Shown piece by piece: positions 8,251 to 17,949 of a stretch of DNA of 59,225 bases. How positions within the stretch are numbered: the first letter of the stretch is position 1; every line of letters starts with the position of its first letter. Origin of the DNA: Tissierellales bacterium (GTDB taxonomy: Bacteria; Bacillota; Clostridia; Tissierellales; VENL01); assembly GCA_028280805.1 (NCBI GenBank), contig JANQLB010000097.1, positions 1-59,225 on the forward strand, given 5' to 3'. The position numbers and the translations under genes were made by a program. The notes beneath the pieces were generated by a model, which was not told where the DNA came from, ran no database searches, and saw only the letters and a program-made list of their open reading frames with translations.

Positions 8251-9531
8251 TTACTGTAGCAGCTGCAATACTCCCTGAGGCATTTGATTTGCTTGAGCTA
8301 ACATGGCAGTTGCTGATTGATTGATAATGTTTGTCTTCGTAAAACCTATCATTTCAAGAGCCATATCAGCATCTCTAATCCTTGATTCGGCAGCTGTAAG
8401 GTTTTCTGTAACCGTACCTAAATTCTTTATGGTATGTTCCAGTCTGTTTTGATATGCACCTAGGTTTGATCTTTGTAAAGTTACTCTTTCAATAGCAGTA
8501 TCAATAATACCTATTGCATTACTAGCATGAGTTCGAGATGTACTTACATCTAATCCCCCCAGTGCATTAGCTCCTGGTAGTATAGGAGGTGAATCACTAT
8601 AATTAGCTTGTCTGGCTAATCCCAGAGATGCTGCATCCATATTTGAAATAATGACTTCCATACTCTCACCTTCATTTGCACCTAACTGCATAGGAACTTT
8701 CATTGGTTGATCAGGTCTTGGTTCATAGTCTGGGTCATTATAGGTTATTGTTGCTCCAGTTATTCCACCCTCAATATATATAGAGTTATCAATTATATAA
8801 TGATCTGCTACGTTTGGCAAAGCCCCGTCTGCATCAGCTAAACCCATAACAATATTTATCTCAGCCATTAAATCATCAACAGTTTTACCTGAAGCATCAA
8901 TGGTTGCTTGATCTGTAACGGTATCATAGGGTACAGCAGGAGTGTTAAAAAATATTGTCAGACCATCAATTACCAAGCTGTCACTCCCATTAACCGGAGA
9001 CTCCAGAAAGCTCAAATATACCTCTTCGCCTGCAGGTATAGTTCCAGAAAAGTTTCCAGGCGATACTTCTGTAATATGCTCGCTTGAATCAGTCATAAAA
9101 GCATTAGCTGTAAGATTTCCTGCTAATAATGCTTTACCATTAAAATTAGTGTCATCCGATATTCTATCTATTTCAAAGGTAAGCTGATTAATCTCATCTT
9201 GAATTGTTAATCTATCTTCACGGGACATAGATCCATTAGAAGCTTGAACTGCTAATTCACGCATACGATTTAAGATATTATGTACTTCTCCTAATGCTCC
9301 TTCTGCTGTCTGGATCATTGATACTCCATCTAGTGAATTTCTATCTGCAACCTTAAGACCTCTAATCTGTGACCGCATTTTTTCTGAAATAGCTAAACCC
9401 GCAGCATCATCTGATGCCCTGTTTATTCTTAATCCTGATGATAATCTTTCTAAGTGCTTAGAAAATCTTTTCTGATTCATAGATAACTGTCTATATGTAT
9501 TTAATGCTTGAATATTATGATTTATTCTCAT
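8251..9531 (-). CDS. hag: Flagellin
   Basis: A 426-residue flagellin, the filament subunit exported by the flagellar type III system. The N-terminal D0/D1 region is classical (MRINHNIQALNTYRQL, LSSGLRINRASDDAAGLAIS). So is the C-terminal one (NRLEHTIKNLGTVTENLTAA, ending QGVLQLLQ). The middle (about 140-330) is the variable surface domain. The ATG has an AGGAGG site 6 nt upstream. It lies 17 nt after fliS, whose chaperone binds the flagellin C-terminus, and is probably transcribed from the sigma-28-type promoter at 10021-10048. Confidence 0.97.
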   Translation of the reverse strand: MRINHNIQALNTYRQLSMNQKRFSKHLERLSSGLRINRASDDAAGLAISEKMRSQIRGLKVADRNSLDGVSMIQTAEGALGEVHNILNRMRELAVQASNGSMSREDRLTIQDEINQLTFEIDRISDDTNFNGKALLAGNLTANAFMTDSSEHITEVSPGNFSGTIPAGEEVYLSFLESPVNGSDSLVIDGLTIFFNTPAVPYDTVTDQATIDASGKTVDDLMAEINIVMGLADADGALPNVADHYIIDNSIYIEGGITGATITYNDPDYEPRPDQPMKVPMQLGANEGESMEVIISNMDAASLGLARQANYSDSPPILPGANALGGLDVSTSRTHASNAIGIIDTAIERVTLQRSNLGAYQNRLEHTIKNLGTVTENLTAAESRIRDADMALEMIGFTKTNIINQSATAMLAQANQMPQGVLQLLQ

Positions 9532-9548
9532 TTAGAAATCCTCCTTAA

Positions 9549-9989
9549 TTATTTGTAATATGTATGAGATTTTTCGTCAGTTACATTTGTCTCTTCATAT
9601 TTCAGTACTTTCTTGTTAGGCTTTCCTTTGTCAATACCCTTTGTCATAGCAATGTCCCAAGCTTCTGAAATCTCATTTATAATTTTTAATGCTATTTTTA
9701 TAGACTTTACATCCTTTTTTAGGTTAGCTTCAATTAATAACTCTGCTGTATAATTGTATAAACTATCAAGCTGGTCTGCGATAATTCCTGCTTCGTACTT
9801 AATTCCTGCACCCAAACGATATATAATGTCATTACATCTTTGTAATAAGTAATTTGCATTTTCATAATCATTATTATTAATAGCTATTATTGCGTTTTGA
9901 AGTTTTTCAATACAAGCTTTGTATAAAATACTGGTAATCTCTTGTGAAGTTTTTTCAAGAAGAGCTTTTTCTGTTAAATTTTCTATCAC
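9549..9989 (-). CDS. fliS: Flagellin-specific chaperone FliS
   Basis: A 146-residue four-helix protein with the FliS pattern (ILYKACIEKLQNAI near the start, LYNYTAELLIEANLKKD in the last helix). It binds the C-terminus of unpolymerised flagellin in the cytoplasm and delivers it for export. The GTG at 9989 is preferred because GGGAGG lies 8 nt before it; the GTG at 9998 would overlap that site. The C-terminal tail (about residues 125-146) is charged and longer than in many FliS proteins. Confidence 0.9.
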   Translation of the reverse strand: MIENLTEKALLEKTSQEITSILYKACIEKLQNAIIAINNNDYENANYLLQRCNDIIYRLGAGIKYEAGIIADQLDSLYNYTAELLIEANLKKDVKSIKIALKIINEISEAWDIAMTKGIDKGKPNKKVLKYEETNVTDEKSHTYYK

Positions 9990-10020
9990 AGGGTACACCT
10001 CCCTTAGTCTTCTGTATATT

Positions 10021-10048
10021 ATATCGGCTAAAATTCATGATGTCTTTA
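10021..10048 (-). promoter_or_regulatory. Sigma-28 (SigD) type promoter for fliS-flagellin-yaaR
   Basis: On the minus strand TAAA (10048-10045), a 16-nt spacer and GCCGATAT (10028-10021) match the motility sigma factor consensus. The -10 octamer is perfect. It overlaps the last codons of the FlhB-like gene and lies 32 nt upstream of the fliS start. Confidence 0.85.
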
Positions 10049-10342
10049 GAAGCTGTTCTCCATTTCTTCCAGTAATAATAATACTTCTGCTATTACTGTA
10101 TAAAGCTGTGGAGGAATGTTATCTCCTAAATCCATATCAATTAAATTTCCTATTAAATTAGAATCTTCTTGAAGGGGTATATCATTTTTCTTTGCCATTT
10201 CTATAATTCTCTTTGCCACTTCTCCCTTACCTCTAGCCACTAACTTAGGAGTGTCATCTCTACTGTCATCATAATGTAATGCTGCTGCTGAAGAACCATT
10301 TATCTCCTTTTTCTTCTTTAAATTAAAGCTTTTATTTCTCAT
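10046..10342 (-). CDS. FlhB C-terminal-like export switch protein (YlqH/FhlX-type)
   Basis: A 98-residue protein equal to the cytoplasmic switch domain of FlhB/EscU. The sequence AAALHYDDSRDDTPKLVARG corresponds to the region after the FlhB cleavage site, and IPLQEDSNLIGNLIDMDLGDNIP to the rest of the domain. It lacks the NPTH autocleavage motif and the membrane half. Stand-alone copies can substitute for the FlhB C-domain. It overlaps the FliK-like gene by 4 nt (ATGA), so the two are coupled. No strong ribosome binding site is seen, in keeping with translational coupling. Confidence 0.85.
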   Translation of the reverse strand: MRNKSFNLKKKKEINGSSAAALHYDDSRDDTPKLVARGKGEVAKRIIEMAKKNDIPLQEDSNLIGNLIDMDLGDNIPPQLYTVIAEVLLLLEEMENSF

Positions 10343-12348
10343 ATCTTAAAGTCAAATCCTTTCTGATTTAATCTATTTGGTAAGACAAATTTCTGTTTTA
10401 GTTTATTCTCTTTATCATTTTCCTTGATCTGCTGATTTAAGCGGGTAAATTTAAATCCTACCACATTGTATCCTACTTCCTCTAAATTTTTCTTTAGCTT
10501 ATCTGATAATTTAGTAATCTTATTTTCTAATCCTAGATTATCATTTTTAATTGTTAAGGAAAGATTTCTTTCAACTGAAGATATATTAATGCCGGTAGAA
10601 CCCATTTTATTTGTTTCAATTAAAAAGTATAAACTGGAATTCTCCCAATCTATCTTTTCATTTTTCTTTCTTCCTTTAACAAAAAGCTTTAAATTTTTAA
10701 GTTCACCTTCAATATTTACAGGGATATTAAAATACATACTTTGCTCATGAGAATTGGTATCATTTTTACTTAGGAGCTGCTGCCCTGTTAAATTATTTAA
10801 TGTTTTAACAATATTTTGACTGTTGGAGTTTTCATGTAATATTTTTCCTTCTTTTTCTGTTAATCTTAGAAGCATTGACTTTAAGTTTTTTTGAATATCG
10901 TTTTGAGATAGTTCTTCTAAATTACCAGCAAGTTTTTGAGCAACCTCACTCTCATAATTTAATCCTAATGCTCTAAAAAAATCAAATGTATTTCTGGCAG
11001 TAGGTTGATGATTTTGAAAATTATTTACAATATTATTTAAATTTAAATTGAGCCTGTCCTGTAAAACAGTATTATCTGTAAATAAGCTATGCTTAGTTAC
11101 ACCATGAATGACTTTATTTTCTGATGCCTTCCAATTCATATTTAAAAGTTTTTCTTTTACATTATTTAAAATGTCAGCAGCTTGACTATTATTGCCCTTG
11201 AAAATCATTCTTCTAGCATCAGCCAATTGGCTGCTAATTCCTAATAACTGTCTTTCTGTCTTCATATCTGTATATAAAGTAATATCACTTTTCAATATAG
11301 CCTTATCTATAATATCTATACTTTTTTCCAACATACCTTTGACATAGTCTGATACATTAGTATTGGTGCTTTTAGCTATTTTAATCATGGTATCGATATT
11401 TCTTGATACTTCTCTTTTTAAATCTTTAAATTTATCTGTTGCCTGTAACATTTCATTGCTTATTTTAGTCATTATAAAAGCCTTGGCTGATGGGTCTAGA
11501 CCTGATAAAGCTTCCTGTATCTTTAAGTTATTTTGAAGATCACTTATATTGAAATCATTTAATGTATTATCTGCTAGAGTAATATTACCTTCAATCTCAT
11601 CAAGAACGTCTACTATTTTTAATAACCCTTCTTCTTTTTTTCCTAAATCTTTTAGTATATTAGCCTGATTTAAAACCTTTTCTAACTTTGAGGCAAGTTC
11701 TTTATCTAAAATCTTTTCTTTTATCATTTGAGAAATTTTATCTAAACTCTCACCCTTAGCTAATGCTGTCCTAATATCCTTAATTACTTCTATACTTAAT
11801 AACTCTTGAGATGATAATTCTATTAAACCCTCTCCATGTAATGCTTCATGAACTGCTTTTAGATTAGATGGACTAAGTTCAATTCCTTTTCTTGCTAATG
11901 AAGAAATTGTGTCAAGTTTATCTGATGTACTCCCAGATGCCTTATTGATAAATTCTTCTACATTTTTAAGCGTTTCTTTGTTTATAGGTATATCATTTTC
12001 CTTCATGATTTTAACGGCTTGTTTAAGTTCATCTGTAATCTTCATATTAAATTTAGATATAATATCTTCTACAGCATAATTTTCTTCTATTCTACTTAAT
12101 GAATGAGGAACTTCCTTTACAGTAATTGTATTGTCTTTTATACCTAGTATTTGGAGAGAAATATTGTCACTTTTTGGCACTTCACCTTGAAAGTTTACAT
12201 TAAAATCTTTACCCCTTATTTTTACTACTGCCTGATTATCTGAAAGCCTAGTTTTAATACTAGCATTATGTATTTCATTTTCTTTTAAATCTATATTTTG
12301 ATTATTATTTGTATAAGAATTACTAAAAATCTCGCTGGTAATTTTCAT
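10339..12348 (-). CDS. FliK-like flagellar hook-length control family protein
   Basis: A 669-residue hydrophilic, helix-rich, Lys/Asn/Glu-rich protein. The C-terminal part (about 540-660; LKLFVKGRKKNEKIDW through VERNLSLTIKNDNLGL) resembles the FliK C-terminal fold that contacts the export switch. The pairing with a downstream FlhB-C-like gene matches the ylqG-ylqH arrangement of Bacillus. It may set length or substrate switching of an export apparatus, or be a paralogue of the true FliK located elsewhere. The ATG follows AAGGAG. A candidate sigma-28 promoter lies at 12387-12414. Confidence 0.65.
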   Translation of the reverse strand: MKITSEIFSNSYTNNNQNIDLKENEIHNASIKTRLSDNQAVVKIRGKDFNVNFQGEVPKSDNISLQILGIKDNTITVKEVPHSLSRIEENYAVEDIISKFNMKITDELKQAVKIMKENDIPINKETLKNVEEFINKASGSTSDKLDTISSLARKGIELSPSNLKAVHEALHGEGLIELSSQELLSIEVIKDIRTALAKGESLDKISQMIKEKILDKELASKLEKVLNQANILKDLGKKEEGLLKIVDVLDEIEGNITLADNTLNDFNISDLQNNLKIQEALSGLDPSAKAFIMTKISNEMLQATDKFKDLKREVSRNIDTMIKIAKSTNTNVSDYVKGMLEKSIDIIDKAILKSDITLYTDMKTERQLLGISSQLADARRMIFKGNNSQAADILNNVKEKLLNMNWKASENKVIHGVTKHSLFTDNTVLQDRLNLNLNNIVNNFQNHQPTARNTFDFFRALGLNYESEVAQKLAGNLEELSQNDIQKNLKSMLLRLTEKEGKILHENSNSQNIVKTLNNLTGQQLLSKNDTNSHEQSMYFNIPVNIEGELKNLKLFVKGRKKNEKIDWENSSLYFLIETNKMGSTGINISSVERNLSLTIKNDNLGLENKITKLSDKLKKNLEEVGYNVVGFKFTRLNQQIKENDKENKLKQKFVLPNRLNQKGFDFKI

Positions 12349-12386
12349 AAATAAGCACTCCTTATATACTTACTTTGTTATTATAT

Positions 12387-12414
12387 ATATCGACAACGTA
12401 ACGGTATTACTTAA
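12387..12414 (-). promoter_or_regulatory. Candidate sigma-28 promoter of the FliK-like gene
   Basis: On the minus strand TTAA (12414-12411), a 16-nt spacer and GTCGATAT (12394-12387). One base in each box departs from the consensus. The gene context supports it. Confidence 0.55.
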
Positions 12415-12500
12415 ACTCTAGTTCTATAATGTCGATTTTTAACATAAAGTAAAACTAAGTAAAAAAAATGTTAAAATTATAAAGTATCAATTAAAATTAG

Positions 12501-12529
12501 ATGACTTAACTAAAAAATAACGATATAAT
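12501..12529 (+). promoter_or_regulatory. Sigma-A-like promoter of the acyltransferase-GltS pair
   Basis: ATGACT, a 17-nt spacer and TATAAT, 37 nt upstream of the ATG at 12567. The -10 box is perfect and the -35 box weak. Confidence 0.5.
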
Positions 12530-12566
12530 ATTTGTAAGACAAGCTTATATCTAAGGAGATGGACAT

Positions 12567-13817
12567 ATGATAGTTAAAAATGCACCAAACAGGCCTAATA
12601 AATATTTTTTTAAATTTGTTAAATTTGTTTTAAAAATGTACCTTAAACATAAGTCTAATATTGAAGTTGACCTTAATGAAACAAAAGATCTTAACCCTCC
12701 TTATCTTGTTGTGGGTAATCATGTGAACAATTGGGATCCTATTTTAGTTAATTTATATGTTGATGAATCTATAGCCTTTGTATCAGCTGATAGGTTTTTC
12801 AGGGGTACAATGCTAAGAAAAGTACTAAATTATATGGGTGCAATTCCTAAAACTAAATTTAAACCCGATTTTTCAACAGTAAAAACATTACTTCACGCTA
12901 AAAAAGATAAAAGGGTTATTGGAATTTTTCCCGAAGGAAGCAGAAACTGGGACGGTAATACCAAAGAAATTATTTATTCAACTGTTAAACTTATTAAAAC
13001 TTTAAAAATCCCCGTTATTGCTGTGAAACTTAAAGGAGCTTACTTAAGTGAGCCGCGTTGGTCTAACAGCCATAGAAAAGGCAAGATATTAATTTCATAC
13101 AAAAAAATACTTTCGGACTCTGATATTCCAAGTCTTTCAGAAAATGAAATTAATCAAACGCTGGTATCATCATTATTCCATGATGAGTACGAATTTCAAA
13201 GGAAATACATGTTCAGCTATAAAGGAAAAAATTTAGCTGAACATCTTGAACTCCTTTTATTTACATGCCCTAGTTGTAAATCTATTGACACGATGAAATC
13301 TAAAATTAATACATTTTACTGCGAAAAATGTCATTATGAAACTATCTACACAGAAAAAGGACTTTTCAAAGCAGAAAAACAACCTTTAATCTTTGATAAT
13401 CCTAGAGATTGGAACGTATGGCAAATTAAAAATCTAAAAAGCTTAATAAATACCTCTCAAACTTATTCACAGTTATCTAAAGAAGCAATTTTACTAAAAA
13501 ATGACAACACTATGTTATATAAAGATACGAATAATAAACTTATTCCCATTAATACCGGAAACATTCGATTAACTCCTGATTATTTTTATTTTTTAAGTGA
13601 TAATCACGAAAAAATCATTTTTTACTTTGATAAAATTGTAGGTTTAAATATACAATCAAATAATATGATTGAATTTTACTATAATGATAAACTTCATAGA
13701 TTAACTTTTAGAAACTCAAGAACTTCAGCCTACAAATGGGTTAATGCCCTTAATATATGTAAGAAAAAAGAATTAGAAAAAAACAATAATAAAAAAAGGA
13801 AGGTGAATTATGAATAA
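12567..13817 (+). CDS. PlsC-like lysophospholipid acyltransferase with C-terminal zinc ribbon
   Basis: A 416-residue protein whose first half is a PlsC-family glycerophosphate acyltransferase. His52 and Asp57 form the HX4D motif in NHVNNWDP, and FPEGSRNW near residue 117 is the FPEG motif. It would transfer an acyl chain to a lysophospholipid at the inner membrane face. After residue about 225 comes a four-cysteine zinc ribbon (CPSC...CEKC, 21 residues apart) and a beta-rich tail of unknown role. Usual PlsC proteins are near 200-250 residues, so the extension is notable. The start has AAGGAG. Its end overlaps the next gene by 8 nt. Confidence 0.8.
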   Translation: MIVKNAPNRPNKYFFKFVKFVLKMYLKHKSNIEVDLNETKDLNPPYLVVGNHVNNWDPILVNLYVDESIAFVSADRFFRGTMLRKVLNYMGAIPKTKFKPDFSTVKTLLHAKKDKRVIGIFPEGSRNWDGNTKEIIYSTVKLIKTLKIPVIAVKLKGAYLSEPRWSNSHRKGKILISYKKILSDSDIPSLSENEINQTLVSSLFHDEYEFQRKYMFSYKGKNLAEHLELLLFTCPSCKSIDTMKSKINTFYCEKCHYETIYTEKGLFKAEKQPLIFDNPRDWNVWQIKNLKSLINTSQTYSQLSKEAILLKNDNTMLYKDTNNKLIPINTGNIRLTPDYFYFLSDNHEKIIFYFDKIVGLNIQSNNMIEFYYNDKLHRLTFRNSRTSAYKWVNALNICKKKELEKNNNKKRKVNYE

Positions 13818-15198
13818 GGAATGGTTAGAGGTTATTCAAATAGGTACACTTGTACTAACTTTTATATGGTTATCATTATTTATTTTTTTAGCTAATATTA
13901 TAAAATCACGAATTAAGGTTCTTAAAAATTTTATTATACCTACATCGGTTATTGCAGGATTTATTGGATTAATACTAGGACCAGATATAATTAATCTCGT
14001 TCCTATTGATTCAAATCACTTAGGTTCATTAGTATATCATTTAATGGCAGTAGGATTTATTGCCTTAGCACTTAAAGATAGAAATAAAAATATAAATAAA
14101 AGCTTTTTAAATTCAGGTATCCTTATCGTAAGTACTTATTTAATTCAAGGGATTATTGGTTTTTCAATTTCACTTATATTGTTTTATACCATTTTTCCTG
14201 ACTTATTTGTAGGCTTTGGACTTTTATTACCTCTTGGCTATGGACAAGGTCCGGGTCAGGCTTTTTCTATCGGTACAACTTGGGAAGAATTAGGTTTTAT
14301 ATATGGAGGAAGTATAGGTCTTACTATTGCAACCTTTGGTTTCTTATGGGCTTCCTTAATAGGAATTCCATTAATGAACTTTTTACGCAGAAGAAATAAA
14401 ATTAAAAAACATGATAGTAATGTGAATAATCCAAGAGTTAAGATATATGAAGAGTCTGATCCAGAAGAAATACCTTTAAGCGAGGGACTTGATAAAATAT
14501 CTATTCAAATCTCTATGATAGGTATAGTCTATCTTGCAACAGTCTTAACTCTAGTTGGTCTTTCTAAAATATTATACCCATTAGGAGAAATAGGGCAAAC
14601 TATATCTGATCTACTATGGGGATTCCATTTTACTATTGGAAGCGTATATGGTATTTTAGCTAAAACTATATGGGATAAATTAAGAAAAAGGAACATTATT
14701 ATCTATAGTAAGCCTAATAACTATCTGCTTCAAAGAATTGCCGGCGGAGCGTTTGACTTTATGATTACTGCATCAATAGCAGCCATATCAATACAAGCAC
14801 TGAAAGATTATGTAACTCCTATTATATTAATTACTACTATAGGCGGTATTGTAACTGCTCTTTACGTAATTTTTATGTGTAAAAAACTCTTTAAAAATAA
14901 TACTCTGGAAAATATTGTAGGTTTTTTTGGCATGTTAACTGGTACAATATCTACAGGAATGGCTCTTTTAAGAGGAATTGATCCTAGCTTTGATTCTGAT
15001 GGTGCTGAAAATTTAGTTATGGGTAGTGCTGTCGGCTTGTTTTTTGGATTCCCGTTAATGATTGCTTTGAGTCTTCCTATTACAGGATATAAAACAGGTC
15101 AGCCTATATTTTATCTATATACTTTATTATTGTTCATAGTTTATCTATTATTCTTATTTGGTGTACTTTATATTAAAAATAGAAAAAACAAGTCATAA
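13810..15198 (+). CDS. gltS: GltS-family sodium/glutamate symporter
   Basis: A 462-residue polytopic membrane protein (about 10-12 segments). It has the GltS repeat hallmarks: PTSVIAGFIGLILGPD near the start, LLLPLGYGQGPGQAFSIGTTWE in the first half, and GFFGMLTGTISTGMALLRGIDP in the second. It should import glutamate or a related dicarboxylate with sodium. A hydrophilic loop (about 195-225) separates the halves. It is translationally coupled to the preceding acyltransferase and followed by a strong terminator. Confidence 0.85.
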   Translation: MNKEWLEVIQIGTLVLTFIWLSLFIFLANIIKSRIKVLKNFIIPTSVIAGFIGLILGPDIINLVPIDSNHLGSLVYHLMAVGFIALALKDRNKNINKSFLNSGILIVSTYLIQGIIGFSISLILFYTIFPDLFVGFGLLLPLGYGQGPGQAFSIGTTWEELGFIYGGSIGLTIATFGFLWASLIGIPLMNFLRRRNKIKKHDSNVNNPRVKIYEESDPEEIPLSEGLDKISIQISMIGIVYLATVLTLVGLSKILYPLGEIGQTISDLLWGFHFTIGSVYGILAKTIWDKLRKRNIIIYSKPNNYLLQRIAGGAFDFMITASIAAISIQALKDYVTPIILITTIGGIVTALYVIFMCKKLFKNNTLENIVGFFGMLTGTISTGMALLRGIDPSFDSDGAENLVMGSAVGLFFGFPLMIALSLPITGYKTGQPIFYLYTLLLFIVYLLFLFGVLYIKNRKNKS

Positions 15199-15232
15199 AA
15201 AATTGAGAGCTTCTATCAGCTCTCAATTTTTA
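15199..15232. terminator. Bidirectional terminator after gltS
   Basis: AATTGAGAGC/GCTCTCAATT, a 10-bp perfect stem with an 8-nt loop, followed by TTT on the plus strand and flanked by an A-run on the other side. It directly follows the gltS stop. Confidence 0.88.
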
Positions 15233-15273
15233 TAATATATAAGTTAAACCTTAAGTATTTCCAGTAAACTAAG

Positions 15274-15525
15274 TCATGCCTTATGTTTATTTAATAAGTC
15301 CATTCCATCTGCCCAAACTCTATCAATAACACCTTTCCATTCTTCCTGAGTTACAACATCTTGACTATATATATATTTTTGTTTCTTTAAACAGTCTAAT
15401 ATACGTTCAAATCTCCCTTTTTCTATCTTTATATATTTTTTGTTTTTTCCTTGTTCAATTTCTTTTCCCAATAAGTACCCTACAATAAATAATATTACTC
15501 CTATAATCCAAGTAGCTAGATTCAT
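15274..15525 (-). CDS. Small single-pass membrane protein of unknown function
   Basis: An 83-residue protein with one N-terminal membrane helix (about residues 4-21, containing a GxxxG-like VGYLLG) and a basic cytoplasmic tail ending in a predicted helix (EEWKGVIDRVWADGMDLL). No family is recognised. The ATG is preceded by AAGGGGTGA. It stands alone between the gltS terminator and the chemoreceptor. Confidence 0.65.
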   Translation of the reverse strand: MNLATWIIGVILFIVGYLLGKEIEQGKNKKYIKIEKGRFERILDCLKKQKYIYSQDVVTQEEWKGVIDRVWADGMDLLNKHKA

Positions 15526-15626
15526 CCTATCACCCCTTTAACGATTATCAAAAAATATCTATATTATCATAATATGCATATTGTCTTAAAAGGGTGATTA
15601 ACTTTAAATTTTCTTATGTCAATTTT

Positions 15627-16937
15627 CTATTCTATTTCAAACTTACCCACAATTACTTCTAAGTTTTGAGCTACTTTCTCCAAACTATCTGCCTTAGTTG
15701 AAATATCACTAATTGTATCTGATTGCTGCTGCACTGAAGCTGAAACCTGTTCTGTAGTTGAAGCAGAATCTTGAGAAACATCTGATATAGCTTTAACAAA
15801 TTCAACCACTTGGTTTTTATCTCTATCTATCTTATTAATATTATTAACTACAGCTTCAAGCTGATGGTTCATATTCTTAACAGATGTATCAATATCTACA
15901 AAAGCTACATCTGTATCATTTAGCTCATCGTTAGATTCTTCTAGTATAACTTGGACATTTTCCATGTTTTCTTTAACAAGTGATACTTCATCCTGAATGT
16001 CTATAATAATACGTTCTACTTCTTCAGTCGATTTTGATGTTTGTTCTGCAAGATTACGTATTTCATCAGAAACTACAGCGAAACCCTTTCCTGCTTCTCC
16101 TGCTCTGGCTGATTCAATAGCTGCATTTAAAGCCAGTAAATTCGTTTGTTCTGCTATTGCACGAATTGTTTCAAGTATATTACCAATTGATTTTGATTTC
16201 ACAGTTAAGCTTTCAACATTATTAGATACTTCTTTAACTATATTGTTGTTTGCCGATGATTTTTCTTTAAGTTTATTTAAAGCTTGAATTCCCATTAAAG
16301 TGGTATTATTAGCCTTTTGACCAAATTGCTCTAACAATTCTAATTTTTCTACTGCTTCTTCAATTTCTCCAGCCAGTTCATCTAGTCTTTTAGAACTGAC
16401 TTCTGCTTCTGATGCCTGATACATAGCTCCGGATGCCATTTCTTCTACGGCTTTGGAAATGTCATCTATAGATATTGATGTTTCAGATGTAGCTGTGGCA
16501 AGTATCTGTGAGTAATTTAAAACTTCATCTGACCCTAGTCTGATATTCTTAACAACGTCTCGTAAAGTAATTCTCATTTTACTAAGAGAATCTGCCATCT
16601 CTGCTGACTCGTCTTTAACACTTAACAGCCAGTCGTAGGTTTTATCATCAACAATGTCATACTCTGCAGTTCTTTTTAATATTTGTGTAACACCCTTGAT
16701 TGGCTTTGTAATATTTTTTCCTACCAGTAAAGAAATAATAATTGATATTATAATAGTGATTAATGCTGAACCAATTACTATTACCAATGATGTATTTACT
16801 CTTCCAAACATAACATTATTATTAGAAATAACCTTACCAAAAACAAAATAATTCGTAGCTATAGCTATACCAATGAGAATAACGGTTAAAATATTACATA
16901 TCAACATTGATGTAAAAATCTTTTTACTTATCTTCAC
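15627..16937 (-). CDS. Methyl-accepting chemotaxis protein without a large sensor domain
   Basis: A 436-residue chemoreceptor. Two membrane segments (about 8-32 and 50-72) enclose only about 18-20 extracellular residues. A HAMP domain follows (about 72-125), then a long coiled-coil signalling domain. The conserved hairpin tip is present ([20 protein letters not shown], then [20 protein letters not shown]). It would signal to CheA/CheW. With no periplasmic sensor it may respond to membrane state, internal cues or a partner protein. The start is GTG after AGGAGGGG. Confidence 0.92.
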   Translation of the reverse strand: MKISKKIFTSMLICNILTVILIGIAIATNYFVFGKVISNNNVMFGRVNTSLVIVIGSALITIIISIIISLLVGKNITKPIKGVTQILKRTAEYDIVDDKTYDWLLSVKDESAEMADSLSKMRITLRDVVKNIRLGSDEVLNYSQILATATSETSISIDDISKAVEEMASGAMYQASEAEVSSKRLDELAGEIEEAVEKLELLEQFGQKANNTTLMGIQALNKLKEKSSANNNIVKEVSNNVESLTVKSKSIGNILETIRAIAEQTNLLALNAAIESARAGEAGKGFAVVSDEIRNLAEQTSKSTEEVERIIIDIQDEVSLVKENMENVQVILEESNDELNDTDVAFVDIDTSVKNMNHQLEAVVNNINKIDRDKNQVVEFVKAISDVSQDSASTTEQVSASVQQQSDTISDISTKADSLEKVAQNLEVIVGKFEIE

Positions 16938-17262
16938 AACTTAACCCCTCCTTAAATATTGGTTATTCAAACAAACTTTTTACAAAAAACTCTTTTTACT
17001 TTAAATAAAATATTAATAATGACTCTTTTCTAACCCATATATTATATTCTATAAAAAATAAGAACTCCCTCCTAAAATATTTTAAGATTGTGTAATGAAT
17101 TTAGTAATGAATAATGACTTAATTTATGAGTGATACATTATATTACTAAGAAAATATTCAGCTTAAAAATTAAAAGGTGTATAAGTAGTTGAGAACTACA
17201 GCCTCTTTTATTTGAGACTACTTCTTCTCAACTTCTTATACACCTCTAAACACAAAATAAGG
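16938..17262. other. Gene-free stretch
   Basis: No gene is seen. It holds the long hairpin terminator at 17175-17245 and probably the chemoreceptor promoter, which I could not define. Confidence 0.4.
17175..17245 (-). terminator. Long hairpin terminator
   Basis: 21-nt arms (17175-17195 and 17225-17245) pair at 20 of 21 positions around a 29-nt loop. On the minus strand it is followed by TTTAATTTTT. It lies 18 nt past the stop of the coiled-coil protein gene. Confidence 0.75.
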
Positions 17263-17949
17263 TTAATCTAATGACCAATATCCTTGATAAACTTGAACCA
17301 CTTTGTTATTAATTATAATAAATGTATAATCATCTTCAAAGTTTGCACTTCTTTCTGTAGCTACTTTATCCATTAAGTCTCCAATAGTAGATTGGACTAA
17401 GCCAATTTCTGAGTAGAAATAAGTTCTACAATTATCGGCTAATTTTAATGATACTAAATCTGAGCTATATCCATCATTATCTGAATCATGTTCTTTTATT
17501 TTTAATGTAATATTTTTATTTTTTTGCATATCTTTTATTTTCAATGTACTATTTTCATTTTCTTGTGTCTCTTTTATTTCTAATATAATATTTTCATTTT
17601 CTTGTATCTCTTTTATTTTTCCATATTTTATACTAATATCATCTTGACTAAATGCTATATGTTCAATTCTATTAATATTGTTGTCAATGTCTATTATTTT
17701 TTGTCTTTCATCCATACTTCCTTTTGATTCTAAATCACTTAATCTTTCTTCTAAATTTTCATAATCCTTCAATTTAAGACGAATTTCTTCAATGGTGTTG
17801 TTTCCATCGCTTCCTTCATCAACTAAAGAAGTAATTTCCTTAATATCATTATCAAGCTTATTCATTCTCATAAAAATACTAAAAACACTTATAACCAGAA
17901 ATACATTTAACAAGATTAATATAGTTATAAAAAACTTACTATTCTTCAT
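17263..17949 (-). CDS. Membrane-anchored coiled-coil protein with tandem 13-residue repeats
   Basis: A 228-residue protein of unknown function. It has an N-terminal membrane helix (about 6-26), a coiled coil (about 28-95) and three tandem 13-residue units (IKEIQENENIILE type, residues about 113-152), encoded by perfect 39-bp repeats. A compact C-terminal domain ends in YTFIIINNKVVQVYQGYW. The overall plan (anchor, coiled coil, small C-terminal domain) resembles the gene at 57129-57887. The start is ATG after AAAGGGGG. Repeat number may vary between strains. Confidence 0.6.
   Translation of the reverse strand: MKNSKFFITILILLNVFLVISVFSIFMRMNKLDNDIKEITSLVDEGSDGNNTIEEIRLKLKDYENLEERLSDLESKGSMDERQKIIDIDNNINRIEHIAFSQDDISIKYGKIKEIQENENIILEIKETQENENSTLKIKDMQKNKNITLKIKEHDSDNDGYSSDLVSLKLADNCRTYFYSEIGLVQSTIGDLMDKVATERSANFEDDYTFIIINNKVVQVYQGYWSLD
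17494..17610. repeat. Three tandem 39-bp repeats in a coding region
   Basis: Units begin at 17494, 17533 and 17572, all in frame (13 codons each), with a partial fourth start at 17611. They differ at several bases each. Confidence 0.85.
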
